Notes under the pieces: generated by a model
Database searches by the model: none
What the model saw: the letters and a program-made list of their open reading frames with translations, nothing else
Told to the model about the DNA's origin: nothing
Program-made: the position numbers and the translations under genes
In this document: positions 1 through 12,253 of the stretch, piece after piece
Layout of the letters: each line of letters begins with the position of its first letter
How positions within the stretch are numbered: position 1 is the first letter of the stretch
Source of the DNA: Neolentinus lepideus HHB14362 ss-1
Taxonomy: Eukaryota; Basidiomycota; Agaricomycetes; Gloeophyllales; Gloeophyllaceae
Assembly: GCA_001632425.1 (NCBI GenBank)
Contig: KV425565.1
Location: 1-64,000 of the forward strand
Direction: 5' to 3'
Length of the DNA: 64,000 nt

Positions 1-416
1 GATGCAGAGGTACTGTCAGCTCGACCCGCTAATTCGCAGATTCGCAGAATGCGAGCAGATGAAACGCACTCCCACGGGTGGGAGTACGTATCATCTTCTC
101 GTGTCCGCGCTAATTTGTGCGTCCCTGATCCAGGAAAATAATATGGGGAATGGGGCGGCGGTGTTTCTGGCGTTGAATTTGAGTTTCGAGAGGTATAAAG
201 GGTGGGGGTATGTGGATTCGAGAGGCAGCATCGAACCCCCTCTCCTCTCGTCTACGTCCTCATCGATTACCACCTCAACCACACTCTGTACGTTATGGTC
301 ATTTACTATTGTCTAATCGTCAATTGACCTTCTTTCATAGTAGTGAGTTCGTAGATATCAGCGCTATTGCGAGACAACGGACGGGTACATATACGAGCTA
401 CTTACTATGAGATGTC

Positions 417-1250
417 TAGCGCTGACATCCTTACCCACAGCAGAATAGTCCTGACATCTAGAACGGTTGGTCTTACTTAGAGTGACCATTGAAGGTTGGA
501 ATGGAGGTAAGTTATCGGTAACGCTTCGTCAGGTTCGGATATCTGCATGCTCGTATGTACTCTAATATTCGACGTAATATGGATGGGGAGCGCTAACTCT
601 CTTCATTCGCTGCAGAATAGCTTAATCTCTACGATCGTAGCAGGGATTGCGACTATTCGGGTACCTTACCACGGCAAACAACTATTGTAGTGCAAGTGAA
701 TTAGGCCTAAGGATTCATTGTGTACAGAGTAATCTCAACACGTGAGTATTTCATTAGCGCGCATGTTACGAGATAGACAGCGCTGACCGTGTTGAGTAGA
801 ATGGTCGTTGTATACAAGATGGTTGGTATTACTACTTGTGCGGATGCTTACCGCGACTGTTGACCGTAGTACGGTCACTAGCGACGTCTTACAGGTCAAC
901 ATAGCGCTGATGTCTACATGCTTGCGTGTATTCCAATGCCTCGAATCCATGCGATGCTGACTCTATTTCTTCGCCGCAGGATTTCCTGATATCTAATGAC
1001 GTTGGTATTACGACGTCTGAGGAGGCTCGCCGCGGCCATTCACTGTGGCAGGATTAGAGTCGACTTGATATTTACAACACAGTTCGTATTATGATATCAA
1101 CTATCATTATTCACCCTGCTAACCATCTTCATTTATCTACAGGGACTGCGATATTGTACATCAAGTCAGCAACAGTGCAATCAAGTGCGTTACCGTTATA
1201 GAGTACGTCAGTCAAACTAGGTAAGCTGAATATCAACGCCAACCTGCTTA
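417..1250. repeat. Degenerate repeats spaced about 365 bp
   Basis: Related words recur at similar spacing. AGCGCTGAC occurs near 419 and 780. GGTTGGTCTTAC near 467 is matched by GGTTGGTATTAC near 824. CATGCTCGTATGTA near 547 is matched by CATGCTTGCGTGTA near 918. TTCGCTGCAGAATAG near 608 is matched by TTCGCCGCAGGAT near 969. Offsets are 357-371 bp. Copies are strongly diverged, so the boundaries are uncertain. Confidence 0.4.
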
Positions 1251-1413
1251 CCCGTAATTTACGCCCGGTCCTGATGTATTACAGCGGTGCGAGTAGCCCC
1301 CACGGTAAGAGACTCACTGTAACATCCAGATTTAACGTAGAAAGACATAGTAGGCGTAGAGTAGTCGTAGTCGCACATTGACAACAGGGAGTGTGCACGA
1401 AAAGCAAGGTCGA

Positions 1414-2105
1414 GAGCACGGGTATGTGGATCCTGGACCTGAGGTTAGTGCGGTCACGACCACTCGAGAGCGGCGTCGCGTTGACTCCCGTGCACGGTTG
1501 AGACCGCGACGTCTGCTCACTTGTGTCGAGTCCCGCCCGGATGAAATTTGTTTACGCGGTACGTCTGGCTTAAGTCCGTCCCGCGCAACCCATGACGGCG
1601 ACGTCGGTGTCATGTAGACTCCCTCGCTGTGCGCGGCCGAGAGCGCTCGTGTCGACTCCCGGCGAGGACCCACTTGCGTTGACGTTGACTCCCCTTGAGG
1701 TCGAGACCGTGAGCGTGGACACGTCGAGGAGTGGTGGCTAGCATCACGGGGACCTGCTGCAGTGCACTGTTGGAGCACGGGTATGCTGATCCTGGACATG
1801 AGGTTAGTGCGGTCACGACCACTTGAGGGCGGCGTAGCGTCGACTCCCGTGCGCGATGTCTGCTTACTTGTGTTGAGTCCCGCCCCGTTTACGCGGTACA
1901 CTCTTGTGGCGTCTGGGCTATGTCTATGATGGCGACGTCAGTGTCGGGTAGACTCCCTCAGGTGCGGTCGAGAGCATTTGTGTCGACTCCCGGCGAGGAC
2001 CCACTTGCATTGACTCCCCCTTGAGGTCGAGACCGTGAGCGTGGACGCGTCGAGGGGTGGTGGCTTGCATCGCAGGGACGTGCTGCATCACACGGTTGTG
2101 CTCGC
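1414..2105. repeat. Two-copy direct repeat, about 359-bp period
   Basis: The segment beginning GAGCACGGGTATG at 1414 is repeated from 1773. Both copies run through the same order of words: GATCCTGGAC, GAGGTTAGTGCGGTCACGACCA, TTTACGCGGTAC, GTCGACTCCCGGCGAGGACC, GAGGTCGAGACCGTGAGC. The second copy has several small deletions and fades out near 2100. Within each copy the word GTCGACTCC recurs. The unit length is close to the spacing of the degenerate repeats just upstream. No coding function is evident. Confidence 0.75.
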
Positions 2106-3504
2106 GGTGGGATGGTGTCGACGTGGCGACGGCAGCCCGTGTGCGTCGAATGACACCACGAGTACGCGTGCTAGATCTTGCGTTGACTCGTAAAGGTCGT
2201 GACCGTGAAGTCCGCCCGCGTCGAACTCACCAACAGTGGAGACCACGACTTCATGGTGTCGACCGCTGGCGAGTCAGACCACCAACGTAGCGACTGTATG
2301 TCGAGCTAGAGATGGCGAGCTCTGGGTGCCGCTGCGATTAAGACCTCGGGGTTCAGTGGATCACGGCGTGATGTCACGACTGCAAATGGGCGGAATAGCG
2401 TCGTCTTGTTCGTACGCGACGTCGGAGAGCGTGGCGGGGGCGAGGAAGGGAGCGGTGAGGATATGAGGTCGGGTGACGTCTTGCGAGTAGGAGGGGAGTG
2501 TAGATAATACGATGTTACATACCTTTGAATGAGCAATATATGCATTCTCATCACCGTATGCACAGGGTAGACCTTCCAATCCTCGTACACTATCTGGTAT
2601 TTCCGCCTCTTTCCGCGGGATGCCATGAATGTGCGAGTCGAGTCAACGGTGATGCGAGGGCGGATAGTGTTCGAGCAGATGGTGCAATACATGGAATGCA
2701 TAATAGAGAATTGGAGAGTGCGATGCTTTATATTCTCTCGAGCAAGCGCGATCACCAACGCGGTGACTGTATGACATATGTTTCCGGTGCATCTGACGTA
2801 GATCCTGACCACATTGAGTATTGCAAGGGATCGGCATGGTTCGGGTCCGATTGTCCACACGGAATATGGTTTGACGGAGCATGTATTGTGGGCGGTGCGT
2901 TGGGGCAATCATAGCAAAGCAACAGGTGTCGGTCGCAGTCGTCGTTAGGTTTCAGATTCTTTCCTCCACGTCAAAGTGGTGGCAGTTGAGCGCTGTCTGT
3001 GGACAGGTCAGAGGCAGTGCTATCGCCGCCTGAAGGTATCGTTCGAAATAAAGCAGAAACCTTCAGCGTCTTTCACTAGTCTTGTTACCTTTAGGAAAGC
3101 TAAGGAAGGGTGCATAGCAGATATGTAATGGAAAGAGAATGTTTCGACGCTCGCATATGTTGTCCCTGCAAACCGTCGCATGCTCTTTCGCCTCTACGGT
3201 GTATTATCCTATCAGAGACACATCCTCACTGTATGCGCTGTAATACTCTCTGTTACCATGAGTCCTCTGTCCATCCACCGTAACCAATCGGTCATTTATT
3301 GTAGCACATCTTTCGGTAGCAGATCTTTTATTTCGGATCTTTTATTGACGTTGACAGCGGAAGGTCTTGTAGCTTTAAAGTTCGACTAGTTCAGTCCATC
3401 CAGTACTCGACTCCCGCCACCGTAACACCCTGTCGTCCGAATCCCGTCCGATCACAACTCGCGTTCACCAAACACAGCAAGTACCCACATCTGCAAACGC
3501 AAGA

Positions 3505-5154
<1,650 letters not shown>

Positions 5155-5194
5155 AGGGTAAGGGAAACGGTGTAGTATTAAAAATCTTGTACAA

Positions 5195-5567
5195 GATACA
5201 GAAGGTGTTGTGTGTGTTGCTTTCCCAGCCTTCCGGTAGGATTCGTGGAGCACGTCTTGTTGGTTCCTCCCGAACGTTGCCTCGGTGCGTAGGTCTCTGC
5301 AAGGGCAACCAAGTCGCTCTCGGATGCATCTGAGAAGTTAAGGTGTCTGTCAAAAGTCGATTTGGCTTTATATTCGAGGTTAAAGTCCTCCTGAATAACT
5401 GACTGGGCGGATTTCCCTCTGCCGTACCATAAATCCAAGGATTCTGGAGGAACAGGCATGACTCGGATGCCGCTGCAGAAAGGGGTTTTCTCCTTTACCG
5501 CAGATCGCAAGGCTTGAAGTTGTTCTTTCGTGATTCCAGACATATCGAACGAGGGGGATTTCACCAA
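5195..5567 (-). pseudogene. Frameshifted 5' fragment of a 2OG-Fe(II) oxygenase-family gene
   Basis: The minus-strand reading starts MVKSPSFDMSGITKEQ and continues with TPFCSGIRVMPVPPESLDL and LNFSDASESDLVALAETYAP. This resembles the N-terminal region of a large basidiomycete family annotated as 2OG-Fe(II) oxygenase-like. Near 5285 the family pattern jumps to another frame, which reads ATFGRNQQDVLHESYRKAGK, so a small indel has broken the gene. No iron-binding HxD...H core follows, because the remnant runs into the HEM2 3' end only about 40 bp away. I read it as a decayed 5' gene fragment. The family recognition is from memory of the motif order and should be checked by search. Confidence 0.6.
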
Positions 5568-6067
5568 TAGTATGAAATCGACTGTGGCATATTATTTTAT
5601 GCACATGTACTGGTTTGAATCCCTGCATCCTTTCACGTGGATACACACGCTAATACTGACGGTACCGCGATGACTTGCACTATTTTTCCAAAGCGAGTCA
5701 GATATAGAGGTTTGTAAATGTGTGGGTCCGTGATGACTGTGATGCGCGTCGTGGCAGTTCGTCGTCTTCTTCGCTCGGGCACTTTATTTGAGTGACAATA
5801 GTACTATTCTGTTGCGTGTTAGCCTCGTGTGCTTTAGTGCAGTAGAAAGTTTGCATTAAGTGTTTACGGAATCCGCGTCGAGGGAGAGATCCATGGCGGT
5901 ATATCGGAAGAGTTGCATAAATTGCAATTTGGTCGCATGTGGCATTCACGCCACAGGGTAAAGTAATGATAAGTACAATAAATAACAAGCGTCTACTCAT
6001 ACATTACCACAGTATAGTATCGAAGAAGAAATGAAATGATCGGAATCAAGAAAAGGGCAGCCAGTCA

Positions 6068-8546
6068 CTACGCTTCGTCCTCGTTTTCCACTAACCAATT
6101 CTTCATCATTGCCTCAGTACTGTCTGCGTATCTGTGGAAGTTGCTGCCAACACCGTTGTACAGTCTGCAATTATCGAACATAAGCTGGGCGTCGGCAACG
6201 AGCGCATCCAAGTTCGAATACTCGTTTTTCGAAAGCTTTGAGTCCATCTTGGGAAAATCTATACCCGCATACACAATGATGAGGCCAGGGCATCATGAAA
6301 TGGCTGCAGTGAAATAGCACGTACCCATAGGTTTCTTTATAACGTCCTCGTAATCAGTCACTATGTTGGTGTCCACAGCTCTGTCGAATATAAAGGCATC
6401 TGGGTGCTTATGCAGCGCTTCCATTAGTCTACGCATCTTATTATATTCCTTGACTTTGTACCACGGCACAACCGGCCTTATGTGTACAAAAGTTAGTGTG
6501 CTTCCTTCTTATTTGGTGAATAGAGCACCTACTCTGTGGCCATGTCAACCGTCCAACCAGTCTCTCCTGGAACGTATGTCAGTAAAACGAATCGAATCGG
6601 ATTAATATAATTCACATACGCAATCCGGGAACATCTTGAGGGTCCAGAGGCTTATGTTCGTCACCATCGCCCCACTGTAGACCAGGGTATACAACGCTAT
6701 CCTTGCTCTTCTCGGCCATCTTTGTCTTCACTGCTTCCAGCTGCTTGGCAATGACTTCCTTCGTCCGGAGGTAGTCCACCTTCCGGAGCATAGTGCACTG
6801 CATGATGGTGCCACCCTCATAATCTTTGATATATCCAGCCCAAACAGACCGTGGAAGCGTGATTTCTTGGGAAAATCCTTGTTTCCGGAAATACCCAACA
6901 GCGTAGTTGTCTGCATACGTCAGAAAATGCAGCATATCGGGATACGTTCGTCGAATGTGAGCTTTGTAGTGGTCCATGAGCATGCTGCCGTATCCCTTGA
7001 ACCATTGTAAATCGTATTGCAGATCCAAGGTAGGTCTGCCGCTTACCTTCACTTGATCGACGGAGTTTGTAGCAAAAAACACAATTTCTGCAAAGCCACG
7101 CTGTGGAAATGGTCGGAAGCATATGCCGCCCACCACTTTCAGACCTCTCTTGATGATGCCCATACATCGAGAATTGCTGTCATAAACAAGTCTAGCGATG
7201 TACCCTCGTGGCATCTTCGGGAGTTGCTTTTGGAAGAGCGTCTTCAGCTGTGTGAGCATAATGAAGGACCGCGGCGATCCATCGTTCTCGACAGCTTCAA
7301 TCTTAATGACACCCTTCCGCAGCTCGATATTTGCCGCTTTCTCAGATTTGAGAGCCTGCTGGGCGAGCATTAGGTGGTGGCAGGAGACAAAGGTGACACG
7401 TGCTCACGGTACTGCTGGACTTGGCCGCGTCAACTGTCACACCTGTGGCTAAGCGATTGAGCTGGCTTTCGTCCATCGTGTCTTCGAGTTTGATCCTCGA
7501 CTCGTGTCCGTTCACGCCGCTGACCTGATCATTCATTGCGACCTGTTCTTCCTCTGTCGGTGGCGGGAGCAAAGCGGGCGCAGTCGACGATTTTGTTTGT
7601 TTGGCAGATGTGTGCTTGCCTTGGCCCTTGTTACCTGCGGATCTCGAGGGTCCGTCTTTGCGCGCACGGCCGCGGGATGGAGCGAATATTCGCGTTTTCT
7701 TCGACTGAGACTGGGTCCTGCTGGTGCTCTGTGCCGGGGGTAAACGAGCAGCAAGCGGCTGATCCTCGTCAGAATCATCCGCGCCAGCGTCACTGAGAGT
7801 CTTTGAGTCGTCCTCTCGCTGCCTCTTCCCTGGAGGTGACGTGAAGCTGACATCGCTCAAAGACGAGGACGCAGGCGATAAAATCTGCCCTTCTAGGACT
7901 GTGCAGAGATTCCGTCAGCAAGCCTCATACTAAGGAGATGGCTCAGCGCGTGACCTACCTGGGGACAGTATATCTTCGATGTCAGGGCTTTCAGGGTCCT
8001 CAGGCAGTGTCATTTGAGGGAGCAAGCCGATTATTGACTCATTGGTATAATCGAAATCAAGGAGCTTGCTATCATCCTAATGCAGCGGCTACTCGGACAA
8101 GGGTATTTCAGACGCAATAAAACCGCCCACCTGCCGGAACAAAGACAGGGAAGTGAGCTCATTGGATCTAATATGAACACATGTGAAATATGGACCTCAA
8201 GAAATTCGTCCAGCCTTATGGCTACTCGTGCTCTTCGCAGAAATTCTGTCCTGCCCAGAGTTGCTTCATCTGCGCCATGAGCAGTAGCGTGATGGCCGCA
8301 TGCACATTCTTGAAGGTAGTCATCCATAGACTCTTCATCTTCAGAGCCATATTGTGTAAGGTCGTTTAAAGATGTGTCGGGCTGAGGTTCATCGAGAGCA
8401 ACTTCGACATCCGGTGGTGGCCGGAGTCCCGTGCACTCCTCGCATTGGCTGCAGCTGGAGTGTCGGGCAATTTTTATGGCAAGCTGGGCCTTGCTCAGTT
8501 TCCCTATTTCATTTGCGGAAGGGTAGAGGAGTCTTGTGATGGTCAT
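6068..8546 (-). CDS. GCN5: SAGA histone acetyltransferase Gcn5
   Basis: Acetylates histone H3 lysines as the catalytic subunit of SAGA/ADA. Eight exons (8546-8196, 8076-7959, 7898-7408, 7358-7047, 6995-6620, 6566-6533, 6476-6325, 6258-6068) give about 674 residues. The N-terminal 120 residues are Cys/His-rich (CSQCEEC at 32-38, CACGHH at 81-86), resembling the metazoan PCAF N-terminal domain. Residues 160-320 are low-complexity. The GNAT domain (about 360-515) shows FKGYGSMLMDH-type acetyl-CoA binding, MLHFLTYADNYAVGYF and VWAGYIKDYEGGT. The bromodomain (about 565-665) shows YEDVIKKPMDFPKM and MFDNCRLYNG. The intron at 6996-7046 is 51 nt and stop-free. I chose the 8546 start because a TATA box at 8640-8647 lies only about 20 nt upstream of the alternative ATG at 8621. 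The first donor (GTCCAT) is unusual. Confidence 0.93.
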
Positions 8547-8638
8547 CCTGGAGCAAAGAGCGCATATGAATAGAGGATCGTAGTGGTTAGTGTGAACATC
8601 TCCCTGTTGACGCTGAACCAAGATAGTACCCTGGGCAT

Positions 8639-8647
8639 CTTATATAG
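8639..8647 (-). promoter_or_regulatory. Candidate TATA box for GCN5
   Basis: The minus strand reads CTATATAAG about 95 nt upstream of the chosen GCN5 ATG at 8546. Transcription from it would begin near 8610, downstream of the alternative ATG at 8621. That favours the 8546 start. Confidence 0.45.
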
Positions 8648-8923
8648 TGATGTGTTGAACGACATGGACTTGTCTGCTAGTATTTAATATTTCCTGTCAA
8701 GCTCAATCTCTTACCTTGCTGATATGTGCTGAAATTTGCTGGAGTCCTCCCAGAGGAAGTTACGAAATGTCGATTTCTTACTACGGCTTGCTTCGTGCTT
8801 GTTGCCATTCTTACGGCTTTGGAGTGTCTGGATCAAAGAACTTCTCACCAAATTTTCTCGAGTCCACCTCTATGCTCTCTGCAGCGTAGTCAATACCCTC
8901 CGGTCAACGGCAGTACCGTCGTT

Positions 8924-9875
8924 ATGCTTCGCAGTCCTTGGTTCTGGTGTACTCCTATCGTGGCGGCCCTCTCGACGGCGGCTCAATGGATCCAGTATCC
9001 TTCCAACGGTTTCGCGACGATGACCCACTATACCATGCCTGCCAACTTTATTGCTGCGTGCGGGTGCACTACGGAAAGTGAGAATTATCCCACAGCTGCC
9101 ATGAGTCAATATGCCTTTGGCAGCAGTACATCCTATGGTCCTGGTTGCGGACGGTGTTTCAATTTGACACTGCTAAATACTTTCTTGTCCGATCCGCCCT
9201 TCTATCCAACGGAAACGAAAAGTCTCATTATTAAAGTAACTGACTTATGTCCGTTCGGAGGCGCTGGATGGTGCTCAGCTACACCCTCGAAACCCAACCC
9301 GTGCGCAACTTGGTCTATGTCAATGTCATATGTACATTATCCATGATCATTCCTACAGCGCTGGCGCATACATCAACTTCGATCTTGTATATCCATCATC
9401 AGCTATTCCGGATAACTTCTTCCCATCGAATGCTTCATTATACGGATATACTGTATGTCGTATTTATTGCCGTCTCTGCGGTCGCTGAGAAGGTATATCA
9501 GGACTTTGGTGTTTGGAACACCAGTTACCAGACTGTATCATGTACGGAGTGGGCTGGATACAAGAATGCAGCGGCATTAGGTAGCGTCACGAGCCTAGGC
9601 AGTGGTGCGTGCTGTCCGTCGAACCCGACGGTACGTCTCTAGCAGTGTGTAGCTTCTCAGAGTGGACTAACCCGATGAATATCAGGATAACTCAAACGAC
9701 ACATGTCCATCTTTCTCTGAACAGAATGGAATACCGTAAGTTTGTGACCTGTCTTCTCTGCAGCGCTGATACGAGTGTCCACAGACCAGATACCCATACA
9801 AACTCCGCGAACCGGAGATCTATAACGTGTCTACCACTGCTGTCATTTATTGCTGGATTCTTGATGGCGCTTTAA
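8924..9875 (+). CDS. Secreted double-psi beta-barrel protein (endoglucanase V/expansin-like)
   Basis: Five exons (8924-9300, 9359-9452, 9502-9630, 9686-9735, 9785-9875) encode 246 residues. A short hydrophobic N-terminus (WFWCTPIVAALSTAAQ) looks like a signal peptide. The core has the Cys-rich pattern of fungal RlpA-like/GH45-like barrels: IAACGCT, GPGCGRCFNLTLLN, KVTDLCPFGGAGWCS, AYINFDLVYPSSAIPDNFFP and YGYTDFGVWNTSYQTVSC. The tail ends in CLPLLSFIAGFLMAL after a Ser/Asn-rich stretch, which suggests a GPI-anchor signal. Such proteins act in the wall or extracellular space and many lack proven hydrolase activity. I cannot say from sequence whether this one cleaves or only loosens polysaccharide. 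Confidence 0.85.
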
Positions 9876-10146
9876 GCTTTAAGGCTTGGCGTCTCCTGTG
9901 TTACTACGGGCCACGGAATGTACAGGGAATTGTTGTATTTGGCGTTCATTAATTATTTGTTTTTGGTTTGTAGTCTAGTTGCTTATGTAAGATGTCGGAA
10001 TCTTACTTCGTGGGAACCAATTAGCAAACTAGCGTTTCCATCTCACTCGTGACAGAAGAACAGTCCGACCTCTGCTAAGAATTACATTGTTCCCCCATTC
10101 TCCCCTGGTAAGTTATGTCTTGTTGCAGGATCTGTCCCTTTGTCTC

Positions 10147-11979
10147 ATGCAGGACAACGCGCAGACGATGTCGCATGCCGCAACGCTGAGAGAACTTGAG
10201 CTTGAAAGGAAAGCACTCGACGAGCTGATCAAGCAGCGCATTAATGAGCTATCCCAGCTCAGGACACAGCGCAACAACCACGCCCCTATTTTCAAGCTGC
10301 CGCCTGAAGTTTTAACTTATATATTCCACATTTGCTCCTACTTGGAGCCCTTCAGCATCCCAAGCCCGTATTCCATGGCGAGCACTCCTTGGTTCAAGGT
10401 TACTCACGTATGCAAGCATTGGCGAGAAGTCGCGCTCAATTGTGCCTCGCTATGGCATTACATCGAATTCGTGTCGCCGAAGTGGACAGCAGAGATGCTG
10501 AAGAGGTCGAAGAACGCGGCTATCGTGGTGAAGGCTGATCTCACGTACCGAACCCCCAACTTCGCCTCCATCGTACAACAAGCGCTTGAACACGTGCACA
10601 GAATAAAAGAGCTCGATCTGGTGGCTCCGCAACAAACATTGTGCAGGCTTGCAGGGACATTGACACGCCCAGCACCCCATCTCGAATCTCTGCGTTTGAG
10701 CAGCCAGCGACTCAGTGCTTACTTGGATACTATTTATCGCGTTCCCGACTCTCTGTTCAAATCAACTGCGCCTCGTCTTCGTCGCCTGGAGCTGGTTAAC
10801 TGCGAAATTGACTGGAACTCCAGTTTCCTCACCAACCTTACTCATCTGCATCTTGACAAAGCCTCAGCGAATGATCCAGGGCGTCCTATGATGTCTCAAT
10901 TTCTGAAGGTGCTCAGCAATACGCCTCATCTGCAATCTCTGCGTTTGAAGCACTCTACTCCTCTCGACCCCGAGAATGCCGCGGGTGATATTGATCGGGT
11001 CGACCTCATGTCGCTCTCTAAGGTGGTTATCAATGACCGCCCAGAGAACACTGCCGGTCTTCTCAACAGGCTTAACATGCCTCACGATGTGAAGCTCAAG
11101 TTGGACTGCAAAGCGACACCTGGAACGGAGGATGGGTTCGAGCAGGTGCTGGCTGTTGTGAAAAGCTACCGCTTGCGCGACGTCCACGATAGAACGCATC
11201 TCGAGAGTCTCCGTATCATGATCGAGTATGGGAGCTTGCAGGTCATTGGGGGCTCGATGAAGGAGACTGTCATCCCTACGGTCGCGGCTTTGTATCCCAC
11301 GCTACCTGCAGCAAATCCTCAAATTGATGTGATTCTGACGTGGCCCGGTGGCCCAAAAAACGAGCGGACGAAGTCGATCCTGTCGCTTGTTAGCGACAGC
11401 CTGGACCTCCACGATGTCCAGTCACTCCATGTGTACAGCTCCGAGCCCGTGCCGATCGACAGCTGGTTAGCGACATTCACCAAGTTGACGAGCCTCAAGT
11501 CACTGAAGATGGGTGGCTATCGGTGCTCGACTCTGATCGAATGTCTCGGGAAGTCGACACCTGTCGGTCAAACTCAGTACGAGAGTGCCCGTGTCATATT
11601 CCCAGAATTGAGAACCATCGCGATGAACGACGTCGATTTCTCGGAGCGTCTGGCGGAGAACATGGAGGTCGACGTGTTCTCTGCCTTTAGGGACTGGCTC
11701 GAGTTCCGCATGCTGAGGGATGTGCCTGTGAAGGAGATTAACCTGGCGAACTGCATGTCCATTTCGGAACACAAGGTAGCAGAGTTGCAGCAGCGCATTG
11801 TGGGTATGGTGTCGTGGGACGGCATAGATCGAGAGCTCAGCTCCGACGACGACTCCTTTGATGACTTCTACTACGCCGGTCCCTACGGAAACCCGTTAGA
11901 ATGGGCTCCAGAGGACGACGATATGGATATGGACCTGAACGTTGACGACGTCGAGGCGATATTCGGCTTCCCCTTCTGA
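10147..11979 (+). CDS. F-box-like protein with leucine-rich C-terminal region
   Basis: A single long open frame. An N-terminal coiled coil (LRELELERKALDELIKQRIN) precedes an F-box-like motif (IFKLPPEVLTYIFHICSYLEP, then FKVTHVCKHWREVALNCASLW). This is the standard layout of the expanded agaricomycete F-box family, whose members are thought to recruit substrates to SCF ubiquitin ligases through Skp1. The rest has irregular leucine-rich repeats such as APHLESLRLSSQRL and TPHLQSLRLKHST. The tail is very acidic (DDDMDMDLNVDDVEA). The frame is open from 10087, and starts at 10147 or 10168 are equally possible; I prefer one close to the coiled coil. The target is unknown. Confidence 0.85.
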   Translation: MQDNAQTMSHAATLRELELERKALDELIKQRINELSQLRTQRNNHAPIFKLPPEVLTYIFHICSYLEPFSIPSPYSMASTPWFKVTHVCKHWREVALNCASLWHYIEFVSPKWTAEMLKRSKNAAIVVKADLTYRTPNFASIVQQALEHVHRIKELDLVAPQQTLCRLAGTLTRPAPHLESLRLSSQRLSAYLDTIYRVPDSLFKSTAPRLRRLELVNCEIDWNSSFLTNLTHLHLDKASANDPGRPMMSQFLKVLSNTPHLQSLRLKHSTPLDPENAAGDIDRVDLMSLSKVVINDRPENTAGLLNRLNMPHDVKLKLDCKATPGTEDGFEQVLAVVKSYRLRDVHDRTHLESLRIMIEYGSLQVIGGSMKETVIPTVAALYPTLPAANPQIDVILTWPGGPKNERTKSILSLVSDSLDLHDVQSLHVYSSEPVPIDSWLATFTKLTSLKSLKMGGYRCSTLIECLGKSTPVGQTQYESARVIFPELRTIAMNDVDFSERLAENMEVDVFSAFRDWLEFRMLRDVPVKEINLANCMSISEHKVAELQQRIVGMVSWDGIDRELSSDDDSFDDFYYAGPYGNPLEWAPEDDDMDMDLNVDDVEAIFGFPF

Positions 11980-12253
11980 TTCAGCTGCGGCCTACCATCT
12001 AACCATTATTACCCGTCCATCTCGTAACTTACCTACTGGTGTAATTATGTACTCTCATGCATGTATGGATTGGACTTATGCTACAATCATGATTTGAGTC
12101 AATAACCAGAATAGATTCAAGGCCAACAAGAGAACGGAGTGAATTTTCGATTTGCTGCCAATAAATACGATACAAGGTGTGATACTGCTGACGCTACTCA
12201 TACACGTCACTCGCCCACCTAACCATAAGGTGATGATAAGCAGGAACAAAGGT

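Larger units (their letters stand above)
1..3504. other. Gene-poor region with repeats, no confident gene
   Basis: No open frame in this stretch resembles a protein family I recognise. The frames present are short (200 codons or fewer), overlap on both strands, and several simply run through the repeat arrays. The left part (about 0.4-2.1 kb) carries two repeat arrays annotated separately. The 2.5-3.5 kb part shows no repeat I can follow; its right end is the upstream region of HEM2. The base composition of 1.4-2.3 kb is visibly richer in G and C than the flanks, mostly from recurring GTCGACTCC-like words. Confidence 0.5.

Noticed and set aside
1332..1901. 189-codon minus-strand frame over the 359-bp repeat
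   Set aside because: It runs through repeat copies, is rich in Arg/Ser/Thr with no motif, and is not preserved between the copies.
5598..5640. Possible tRNA B-box (GGTTTGAATCCC)
   Set aside because: No matching A-box or cloverleaf can be drawn around it.
7017..7373. Plus-strand frame of 118 codons
   Set aside because: Shadow of the GCN5 acetyltransferase exons.
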